Origin: Nitrospira sp.
GTDB taxonomy: Bacteria > Nitrospirota > Nitrospiria > Nitrospirales > Nitrospiraceae
DNA: 33,570 nucleotides
NCBI GenBank assembly: GCA_015904055.1
Contig: JABMDE010000079.1
Coordinates: 26,201 to 59,770 of the forward strand
Direction of reading: 5' to 3'
Shown: in pieces, positions 26,912 to 33,570 of the stretch
Numbering within the stretch: position 1 is the first letter of the stretch
Layout: every line of letters begins with the position of its first letter
Program-made: the position numbers and the translations under genes
Notes under the pieces: model-generated
Databases searched by the model: none
Seen by the model: the letters and a program-made list of their open reading frames with translations, nothing else
Told to the model about the DNA's origin: nothing

Positions 26912-28126
26912 ATGATGAATGGAATACGCACCATGAATATCTCTCCCGTCACGCGATTGGTTACGTGCAGCATGTTGGTTTACGCAGGACTCACGGGTCT
27001 GGTGGGATGCAAGAAAGAGGAGGCGGGAGCCGTTACCCAGTCTCTGCTGAACGTCCAAGTGGTGACGGTTGAGCAGAAGGATGTTCCGATCTATTACGAA
27101 TGGGTTGGGACCACAGACGGTCTGGTGAATGCGAAGATCCGGGCGCAAGTGACCGGGTACCTGCGCAAGCAGCACTTCCGGGAAGGGGCCTCCGTTAAGA
27201 AGGGCGACCTCCTCTTTGAAATCGATCCACGAAAGTTTCAGGCCTCTCTGGATCAAGCATCAGGCGAGCTCAAGCGTGCACAGGCACAACGAGCGAAGAC
27301 GGAACTTGATGTTGAGCGAAACGAGCCGCTGGCCAAGGAAGGCGCGATCAGCCAAAAGGAACTCCAAGACTCCGTCCAGATGAATCTGGTCGCTCAAGCG
27401 ACGGTGGAGTCTGCGAGGGCTCAGTTGGAACAGGCGAAACTGAATCTTGAATGGACCAAGGTCATTGCACCGATCGACGGTGTCGTCGGGATTGCCAAGG
27501 GGCAGATCGGTGACCTCGTCAATTCCAACGATGAGCTGACATCCATGTCCCAGCTTGATCCGATCCGGGTCTACTTTCCGGTCAGCGAACAACAATATCT
27601 AAAGTTCGCGAAGAGGGTGCAGGAGCGTTATCGGGAGGAAGGAGATCCGACGAAGGTGCGGGGAGACGGTCTGATCGAAATGGTCTTAAGCAATGGAGAG
27701 CGCTATCCTCACAAGGGATGGTTCTTCCTTGCCGATCGGCAGGTGGACCCCAAGACGGGTACCATCCGTGTGGCCGCGCTCTTTCCTAACCCAGGTAATA
27801 TCCTCCGGCCAGGCCTCTACGCCAAAATTCGTACCCCACTCGAGCTCCATCAGGGCGCTCTGTTGGTGCCGCAACGTGCCGTCAGTGAACTGCAGGGTCG
27901 GTACCAGGTCGCCGTTGTCACGCCTGATCACAAGGTTGAGCTCAGGACGGTGACCACCGGTGAACGAGTCGGCTCTCAATGGATTGTCACGCAGGGGCTT
28001 GAGTCTGGTGAGCACGTCATCACCGAGGGACTCCAGAAGCTGGAAGCTGGAGCTCTCGTCCATCCCATTCCGTTTGGAACGGAGCAGTCCGCCACGCAGG
28101 CGGCCTCTCTCCCGAGGAGGAGCTAA
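26912..28126 (+). CDS. RND periplasmic adaptor lipoprotein (AcrA/MexA type)
   Basis: The protein has 404 residues from the ATG at 26912; an earlier frame start at 26810 overlaps the STAS gene and lacks a ribosome site. It has a lipobox LVGC (Cys33). The lipoyl half LVNAKIRAQVTGYLRKQHF is followed by a hairpin of about 60 residues and the second lipoyl half VIAPIDGVVGIAKGQIGDLV. The beta-barrel and membrane-proximal domains complete the fold (DPIRVYFPVSEQQYL; RPGLYAKIRTPLE). It bridges pump and channel in the periplasm. Its stop overlaps the pump start in TAATG. Confidence 0.93.
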   Translation: MMNGIRTMNISPVTRLVTCSMLVYAGLTGLVGCKKEEAGAVTQSLLNVQVVTVEQKDVPIYYEWVGTTDGLVNAKIRAQVTGYLRKQHFREGASVKKGDLLFEIDPRKFQASLDQASGELKRAQAQRAKTELDVERNEPLAKEGAISQKELQDSVQMNLVAQATVESARAQLEQAKLNLEWTKVIAPIDGVVGIAKGQIGDLVNSNDELTSMSQLDPIRVYFPVSEQQYLKFAKRVQERYREEGDPTKVRGDGLIEMVLSNGERYPHKGWFFLADRQVDPKTGTIRVAALFPNPGNILRPGLYAKIRTPLELHQGALLVPQRAVSELQGRYQVAVVTPDHKVELRTVTTGERVGSQWIVTQGLESGEHVITEGLQKLEAGALVHPIPFGTEQSATQAASLPRRS

Positions 28127-31100
28127 TGGCCAGATTTTTTGTCAATCGACCGATCGTGGCGATCGTCATCTCGATTCTGATGACGCTGGTCGGCGTTGTC
28201 GCGATGATCCAACTTCCCATTGCGCAGTTTCCGAACATCGCGCCGCCGGAAATCCAGTTGCAGGCGACCTATGTCGGTGCGGATGCCGTCACGCTCGAAC
28301 AGTCGGTCGCCACACCGATCGAACAGCAGATGAACGGTGTCGATAACATGCTCTATATGTATTCGGTGAATGCGAGTGATGGACGCTCGACGCTGCGCGT
28401 GAACTTCGACGTCGCGACGAAGCCGAACGACGATCAAATTCTTTCGCAGATGCGATACTCGCAGGCAGAAGCGCAGTTGCCGCAAGAAGTGAAGAATTAC
28501 GGCGTCACGGTCAAGAAATCCACCACGAGTCCGCTGGCGCTGTTCTCTCTCTACTCCCCCAACGGAACCTATGACAATGTGTGGCTGGCCAATTATGCCT
28601 ACATCAATGTCAACGACCCCATGACGCGAGTACCAGGCATAGGGCAAGTGACCATCTTCGGCGCCGGGCAATACGCCATGCGGTTTTGGGTGCGGCCGGA
28701 TATGCTGACGAAGCTCAACATTACCGTGCCTGAAATCCTGGATGCTGTGAAGAAACAGAACACGGTCAACCCGGCCGGGCAGATCGGCGCCGAGCCGATT
28801 CCGGCAGGCCAGGAGTTTACCTATTCGGTGCGAGCCCAAGGCCGGTTGCTCACCCAGGAAGAATTTGAATCGATCATCGTCCGAGCGAACGAAGACGGGT
28901 CGTTGGTGCGGCTGAAGGATGTCGCCCGAGTCGAACTGGGGGCGCAGTCGTACAACATGATCGGCCGCATGAATAGCAAGCCGTCCGCTATTGTTGCGAT
29001 CTATCAATTGCCAGGCTCCAACGCCATTCAGACGATGGATCAAGCGAAGCTGCTGATGGAAGACCTGAAGCGGCGTTTCCCGGCCGACTTGGACTATGTG
29101 ATTTCGCTGGATACCACCCTCTCGGTCCGTGAAGGGCTCAAAGAGATTGTGCATACCTTGTGGGAAGCGCTCCTGTTGGTCGTCATCGTGGTGTTCATAT
29201 TTTTGCAGGGGTGGCGGGCCACGCTGATTCCGTTGCTGGCCGTTCCAGTTTCGCTTGTGGGGACTTTTATGTTGTTTCCACTATTAGGATTCTCAATCAA
29301 CACCCTGTCGTTGTTTGGTTTGGTTTTGGCGATCGGCTTGGTCGTGGACGACGCGATCGTGGTCGTGGAGGCCGTTGAGCACCATATCGAACAAGGACTC
29401 TCTCCCAAGGACGCGACGCTCAAGGCGATGCAACAGGTTTCGGGACCGGTCGTGGCCATCGCCCTGATCCTGGTCGCAGTCTTCTTGCCGACGGCCTTCA
29501 TCCCGGGGATCACCGGCCGGCTCTACCAACAGTTTGCCATTACGATCGCTGTGTCGGTGATCATCTCCGCTTTCAACGCACTCACGCTCAGTCCCGCGCT
29601 TTCGGCGATGCTCCTGCGCCGTAGAACAGAGAGCAGCGGCCCGCTGGGCTGGTTCTTCGGATGGTTCAACCGCATCTTTGGCCACGCCACCGACTGGTAT
29701 GTGCGGATTTGTGGAGGACTGATCCGCAAGGCGACCTTGTCGATGCTGTTCCTCCTGCTGGTCTCTGTGGGTGCCGGCTGGTTCGGGTCTAAGTTGCCCA
29801 GCGCATTTCTCCCAATGGAGGACCAGGGCTATCTCTTCTTGAACGTTCAGTTGCCGACTGCTGCGTCACTTCAACGAACAGATGAGGTGTGCAAAAAGAT
29901 CGAGGCCATGTTGCGAGAGACGCCCGGCGTCCAATACACGACAACCGTTGCAGGCTTTAGCCTCTTGAGCACCGTCAGCACCTCCTACAATGCGTTCTTC
30001 TTCGTCACGCTCGCACCCTGGGAAGAGCGCAACAAGCCGGAGGAACAACTCCTCTCGATCTACCACCATATTAAGGATCGATTGGACGGACTCTCCGAGG
30101 CACGGGCATTCGCGTTCCCGCCGCCTGCTATTCCCGGTGTGGGGACGTCGGGAGGTGTGTCGTTCATCCTGGAGGACCGAGTCGGCAAAGACGTGGCCTT
30201 CCTTGCCCAGAACATCGACACATTTATGACGGCTGCTCGCAAGCGTCCAGAGATCGCCAGGGTGGATACCACCTTTATCCCCAGTGCTCCGCAGTTCTTC
30301 GCAAAGGTGGATCGGGAAAAGGCCTTGAAGCAGGGAGTCAATCTCGGCGATGCCTACCAAACACTTCAGGCCTTCATGGGCGGCGTGATGGTCAATTACT
30401 TCAATCGATTTGGCCGTGTCTGGCAGGTCTATGTGCAGGCGGACGGCGAGTTCCGAACGAATCCGGACAACATCGGACAATTCTATGTGCGGAATGCATC
30501 GGGCGACATGGTGCCGCTGTCCACTCTTGTCTCCATGGAGTCAGTCAGTGGGCCGGAGTTTACGATGCGGTACAACGGCTACCGGAGCGCGCAACTGTTT
30601 GTCGCCGCGGCGCCCGGTTACAGCTCTGGACAGGTGATGCAGGCGCTCGAAGACGTGTTCAAGGACACGATGCCCAGCGAGATGGGGTACGACTATATTG
30701 GGATGTCTTTTCAGGAGAAGGTGGCTGCGCAGGGGGTACCGGCCAGTGTGATATTCGGATTCTCCTTCCTATTCGTCTTCTTGATTCTCGCGGCACAGTA
30801 CGAGAGCTGGGCCTTGCCTTTCAGTGTGTTGTTGGGGACGCCGATTGCCGTGTTCGGCGCGTTTGGCACCTTGTGGCTCTTCAAGTTGGTAGCGCCGCAA
30901 GCAAGTGAGAACGATGTATTCGTCCAGATCGGTTTAGTCATGCTGATCGGTCTTTCCGCCAAGAACGCAATTCTGATCGTCGAATTTGCAAAAAATGAGC
31001 GAAAGCAGGGACAGAGCATCGTGAATGCCGCGCTGGCCGCAGCTCGTGTACGCCTGAGGCCGATTCTGATGACGGCCTTTGCGTTCATTCTCGGGGTCGT

Positions 31101-31305
31101 GCCGCTGATTCTCTCATCCGGCTCCGGTGCCCATGCGCGTATCCTGCTTGGTCTCACGGTGTTCGGCGGCATGACCGCGGCGAGCTGGATCGCCATCTTT
31201 ATCATCCCCGTTTCGTTCTACGTGGTGGAGTCGTTCGCCCAGCGAAGGGAAGTGCGCTCCCTTCCTGTAGGATCTGTTGTGCCTCAGACATCGGGAGGGC
31301 ATTAA
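28126..31305 (+). CDS. RND efflux pump, AcrB/MexB type, full length
   Basis: The protein has 1059 residues, the normal HAE1 length. TM1 is FFVNRPIVAIVISILMTLVG. Proton-relay residues match AcrB: Asp408-Asp409 in GLVVDDAIVVVE (TM4) and Lys946 in GLSAKNAILIVEFAK (TM10). Two large periplasmic porter loops are present (GADAVTLEQSVATPIEQQ; GVGTSGGVSFILEDR). It exports hydrophobic compounds from the inner membrane or periplasm using the proton gradient. It has its own GAGGAGGAG site and overlaps the adaptor gene by one base. Only about distant-family similarity is visible with copies A-C, so the broken copies did not derive from it. Confidence 0.97.
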   Translation: MARFFVNRPIVAIVISILMTLVGVVAMIQLPIAQFPNIAPPEIQLQATYVGADAVTLEQSVATPIEQQMNGVDNMLYMYSVNASDGRSTLRVNFDVATKPNDDQILSQMRYSQAEAQLPQEVKNYGVTVKKSTTSPLALFSLYSPNGTYDNVWLANYAYINVNDPMTRVPGIGQVTIFGAGQYAMRFWVRPDMLTKLNITVPEILDAVKKQNTVNPAGQIGAEPIPAGQEFTYSVRAQGRLLTQEEFESIIVRANEDGSLVRLKDVARVELGAQSYNMIGRMNSKPSAIVAIYQLPGSNAIQTMDQAKLLMEDLKRRFPADLDYVISLDTTLSVREGLKEIVHTLWEALLLVVIVVFIFLQGWRATLIPLLAVPVSLVGTFMLFPLLGFSINTLSLFGLVLAIGLVVDDAIVVVEAVEHHIEQGLSPKDATLKAMQQVSGPVVAIALILVAVFLPTAFIPGITGRLYQQFAITIAVSVIISAFNALTLSPALSAMLLRRRTESSGPLGWFFGWFNRIFGHATDWYVRICGGLIRKATLSMLFLLLVSVGAGWFGSKLPSAFLPMEDQGYLFLNVQLPTAASLQRTDEVCKKIEAMLRETPGVQYTTTVAGFSLLSTVSTSYNAFFFVTLAPWEERNKPEEQLLSIYHHIKDRLDGLSEARAFAFPPPAIPGVGTSGGVSFILEDRVGKDVAFLAQNIDTFMTAARKRPEIARVDTTFIPSAPQFFAKVDREKALKQGVNLGDAYQTLQAFMGGVMVNYFNRFGRVWQVYVQADGEFRTNPDNIGQFYVRNASGDMVPLSTLVSMESVSGPEFTMRYNGYRSAQLFVAAAPGYSSGQVMQALEDVFKDTMPSEMGYDYIGMSFQEKVAAQGVPASVIFGFSFLFVFLILAAQYESWALPFSVLLGTPIAVFGAFGTLWLFKLVAPQASENDVFVQIGLVMLIGLSAKNAILIVEFAKNERKQGQSIVNAALAAARVRLRPILMTAFAFILGVVPLILSSGSGAHARILLGLTVFGGMTAASWIAIFIIPVSFYVVESFAQRREVRSLPVGSVVPQTSGGH

Positions 31306-31306
31306 G

Positions 31307-32770
31307 ATGTGGAACGTAATCGCTGTGATCCTGCTCGTGAGTTCACTGTCCGGTTGCCTGATGGGACCGGATTATAAGAGGCCTGATACGCCCCAGTCCG
31401 ATTCCTGGCGGCTGCCATCAGGAGCTTCCGGTTCGATTGCGAATTTGCCTTGGTGGGAACTGCTTAAGGACGAAGCGTTGCAGCAGCTCATCCGCACGGC
31501 ATTGGAAGAAAACTTGGATCTACAGATGGCGGCCGCGAACATCGATGAATATCAAGCCCAGCTCACGATCGCCCAATACGATCTGATTCCCTCACTCTCC
31601 GCATCGGGCACCGCATTCGGGTTTCGAAACACGAATGGCAATGTTCTCTCGATACCGGGCGGCGGGGCGGTTCCCATTTCACAACGTGATGGCACCACGC
31701 TGTCTCAGCTATCGGGGGACGTCGGTCTGAAGTGGGAAGTCGATCTGTGGGGACGGATTCGCCGTTCAGTTGAGGCCAGTAGAGCACAGTTGCTGTCGAA
31801 GCAGGAAAATCAGCGGGCTGTGGTTCTGAGCCTGGTTGGCAACGTAGCGGAGAGCTATCTCGACCTGCGGGCACTGGATCTTCAGATCGACATCACTACA
31901 CGAACGTTCAAGGCCTGGGATGATTCCGTTCGACTTTCCAAGCTTCGTTATCAGAAAGGCGATATTCCGAAACTTGACCTCGACCGCTTCGTGGCGGAAC
32001 GGGCAGGCACGGCGGCACAACTGGCCGATCTGGAGCGGCAGGTGGTTCAGCGTGAGAACCAGATCAGCGTGTTGCTCGGGCACAAACCCATGGCGGTGTC
32101 ACGAGGGCGGCTGCTTACGGAACAGCCGATGCCTCCGGAAATTCCACCGGGCCTGCCATCCGAGTTGCTCCAGCGGCGGCCTGACATCGTACAGGCCGAA
32201 CAGGAGCTGGTTGCCGCAACGGCCAACATTGGTGTGGCACAGGCTATGCGTTTTCCTCAATTGGCCCTCACCGGGCAAGCGGGAGGTACTCAGCTCAACA
32301 TCTCTGACATGTCTTTCAATCCGTATGCGACGTTCATGGGTGCCGCAGCCTTGACTGCTCCCCTCTATAACGCCAGCGCACTTGGTTATCAGGTGAAGGT
32401 TTCGGAGGCGAAGGGTAATCAGGCGATTGCACGGTATCGAAAAACCATTCTTCAAGCCTTTCAGGAAGTGGAAGATGCGCTGGTCTCTGTGCAGAAAACC
32501 AAAGAGCAACAGGAGGCGCAAGAACAGCAAGTCCAAGCTCTGGAATCGTCGCTGCATCTCGCTGAACTGCGTTACCAGGGTGGGCGGGCTAGCTATCTCG
32601 ATCTCCTGACCGCCAAACGAACCCTGTTCGATGCGGAACTGGCGCTGGCCAAGACGCGCCGCAATCAGTTAGTGTCGATGGTCAAGCTCTACAAGGCGCT
32701 CGGCGGCGGCTGGTCACCAAAGAATGCTAAGGAACAGAGGGCAGCTTCAACAGCACAGGAAGCAGGATAA
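31307..32770 (+). CDS. Outer-membrane efflux channel lipoprotein (OprM/NodT family)
   Basis: The protein has 487 residues from the ATG at 31307 (GGGAGGG upstream, one base after the pump stop). The lipobox LSGC gives Cys17, followed by MGPDYKRPDTPQ, typical of OprM-like channels. Two repeats of long helices and strands follow (LPWWELLKDEALQQLIRTAL; VEASRAQLLSKQENQ; LPSELLQRRPDIVQAEQEL; ILQAFQEVEDALVSVQ). It forms the trimeric exit duct for the adaptor-pump pair. All three parts of the pump are therefore encoded together. Confidence 0.96.
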   Translation: MWNVIAVILLVSSLSGCLMGPDYKRPDTPQSDSWRLPSGASGSIANLPWWELLKDEALQQLIRTALEENLDLQMAAANIDEYQAQLTIAQYDLIPSLSASGTAFGFRNTNGNVLSIPGGGAVPISQRDGTTLSQLSGDVGLKWEVDLWGRIRRSVEASRAQLLSKQENQRAVVLSLVGNVAESYLDLRALDLQIDITTRTFKAWDDSVRLSKLRYQKGDIPKLDLDRFVAERAGTAAQLADLERQVVQRENQISVLLGHKPMAVSRGRLLTEQPMPPEIPPGLPSELLQRRPDIVQAEQELVAATANIGVAQAMRFPQLALTGQAGGTQLNISDMSFNPYATFMGAAALTAPLYNASALGYQVKVSEAKGNQAIARYRKTILQAFQEVEDALVSVQKTKEQQEAQEQQVQALESSLHLAELRYQGGRASYLDLLTAKRTLFDAELALAKTRRNQLVSMVKLYKALGGGWSPKNAKEQRAASTAQEAG

Positions 32771-32787
32771 AACAGTGGGGTGCATTT

Positions 32788-33183
32788 ATGGAGAAGTCAC
32801 ACTTCGGACGTTATGGCGCCTTCATCGTACTGGTGGTCGTGATGAATGCGGCAATAGTCTGGGGGCAGTCGAATGCCATGGCGACTGCCGACGCGGCATT
32901 GCCTGCGGAGATGACCGTGGCCTTCAAAGATATGACCGCAGTGTGCGGCAGATTCCTGAGGTCGGAGTATCAGTATAAGGGTGATGTTAATGAGCAACGA
33001 CCATCGATCAATGGGGTGATGGTGGCTGAAGTTATGAGATGCCCGCAGTGCCGGGGCAAGTGCAAGGCGGAGGATCTGAGGTGTCGGAGTCAGTGCGCGG
33101 GCGAAGGCGCCTGTCTGGCCCATTGTGAAGAGCGGTCGAGTAAGTGCGAGACGATGTGCAAACAGATCTTTCAGTGTGAGTGA
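32788..33183 (+). CDS. Exported Cys-rich protein
   Basis: The protein has 131 residues with an N-terminal signal or anchor (AFIVLVVVMNAAIVWG). Eleven cysteines are present, ten of them in the last 50 or so residues: CPQC, CRGKC, CRSQC, CLAHC and CETMC, mostly in CxxxC spacing on charged helix-like segments. Such twin CxxxC patterns suit disulfide-linked helical hairpins or metal binding. I do not recognise the family. It follows the channel gene after 17 bases and is probably the last gene of the efflux operon. Confidence 0.75.
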   Translation: MEKSHFGRYGAFIVLVVVMNAAIVWGQSNAMATADAALPAEMTVAFKDMTAVCGRFLRSEYQYKGDVNEQRPSINGVMVAEVMRCPQCRGKCKAEDLRCRSQCAGEGACLAHCEERSSKCETMCKQIFQCE

Positions 33184-33216
33184 CCTCTGTAGACTGGAAT
33201 GTAGTCGAACCAATCA

Positions 33217-33384
33217 ATAGAGAGCGGCTTGAGGTGTGAGTAGGCATTTGCCTTCACTTCTACACTTCGTTTCATTCAGCAACACCGTGATTCTTTGAAA
33301 ATAGCGAGCGAGCCATGTCGGCATGGCTCTTGCGCTTAGGCGATATCCGAAGTTATCGGCAATCCTGAGTCCTGGCAGGGAACT
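33217..33384 (+). repeat. Conserved leader of PilZ-like gene 3 with perfect hairpin
   Basis: This is the second copy of the leader seen at 9995-10145. It contains a perfect 8-bp stem, GAGCCATG-TCGG-CATGGCTC (33310-33329), which is only partly kept in the first copy. An extra block GCGCTTAGGCGATATCCGAA (about 33331) is absent from the first copy. It ends with AGGGA in front of the start codon. No other element was recognised in 33184-33216. Confidence 0.6.
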
Positions 33385-33570
33385 ATGGCGAGTCGTCTTG
33401 ATGAGATAGAACCACCGTCACGCTTGGAGCGTGACGCAGCGCTCTCCAATCGTCGTCAGGAAGCTCGGGTCGAGGATCGCCATTGGTACACCTACGAGAT
33501 ATATGAATCGCGCCTCGAAGGGGCCGAAGCCGTTGTGGAAGGCAGGCTGCTGAGCCTGAATCGAAGCGCA
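33385..33570 (+). CDS. PilZ-like domain protein 3, 3' end outside the window
   Basis: The visible 62 residues ([20 protein letters not shown] onward) are nearly identical to PilZ-like protein 1. They include the Arg-rich element NRRQEAR and [20 protein letters not shown]. The window ends in the middle of the NRSA(HG) signature. The start is at 33385 behind AGGGA. It lies downstream of the efflux operon with its own leader, so it is probably separately expressed. Confidence 0.75.
   Translation, partial: MASRLDEIEPPSRLERDAALSNRRQEARVEDRHWYTYEIYESRLEGAEAVVEGRLLSLNRSA

Overview
The window is about 33.6 kb of moderately GC-rich bacterial DNA with dense, divergently arranged gene blocks. The protein flavour suggests a Gram-negative environmental bacterium: complete RND efflux parts with an outer-membrane lipoprotein channel, a triple-GAF sigma54 activator, an ECF sigma factor paired with a YCII/DGPF protein, and small PilZ-like proteins. 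Phylum Nitrospirota (Nitrospira-like) is my best guess, but this is inference from protein style, not from a marker gene. No rRNA, tRNA, CRISPR array or intact transposase was seen.

Layout. (1) 1-4670: the end of a TPR protein, then a leftward operon of a VOC protein, a YCII/DGPF protein and an ECF42-type sigma factor. A REP-like hairpin, a DUF2630 gene behind a perfect 10-bp inverted repeat, and a short glutamine-synthetase-like remnant follow. (2) 4795-9976: a CBS-domain protein collides with a C-terminally truncated RND pump gene (copy A). Copy A has a full adaptor gene and a divergent tag gene for 3-methyladenine DNA glycosylase. (3) 9995-15202: two PilZ-like genes (one frameshifted), an FAD monooxygenase with a frameshifted 3' end, a secreted highly charged protein with a clear terminator, a 192-bp palindromic element, and a sodium:solute symporter. 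(4) 15242-21490: a wreckage zone. A beheaded ABC-F gene is joined to RND copy B. Copy B carries a 3' adaptor fragment joined to RND copy C. Copy C carries an adaptor fragment cut at the same base, joined to the 3' third of a second tag gene. (5) 21723-33183: a sigma54 activator, a tandem dyad (candidate enhancer sites), a -24/-12 promoter, and then eight same-strand genes. These encode a zinc-ribbon protein, DUF3313 lipoprotein, TerB/COQ4-like protein, STAS protein, lipoprotein adaptor, full-length RND pump, outer-membrane channel and Cys-rich exported protein. (6) 33217-33570: a second copy of the PilZ leader and gene, cut by the window edge.

How it works together. The best-supported intact system is the sigma54-controlled tripartite efflux operon at 21.7-33.2 kb. 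Sensor GAF domains probably respond to a small molecule or redox cue and switch on the pump together with membrane-stress and lipid-associated accessory proteins. The most unusual feature is the set of three partial copies of another RND/adaptor locus. All three lack the pump C-terminus, yet they differ mainly at synonymous sites. This points either to very recent complex rearrangement or to misassembly of three near-identical operons. Two one-base contractions in neighbouring genes also raise the possibility of residual sequencing error.
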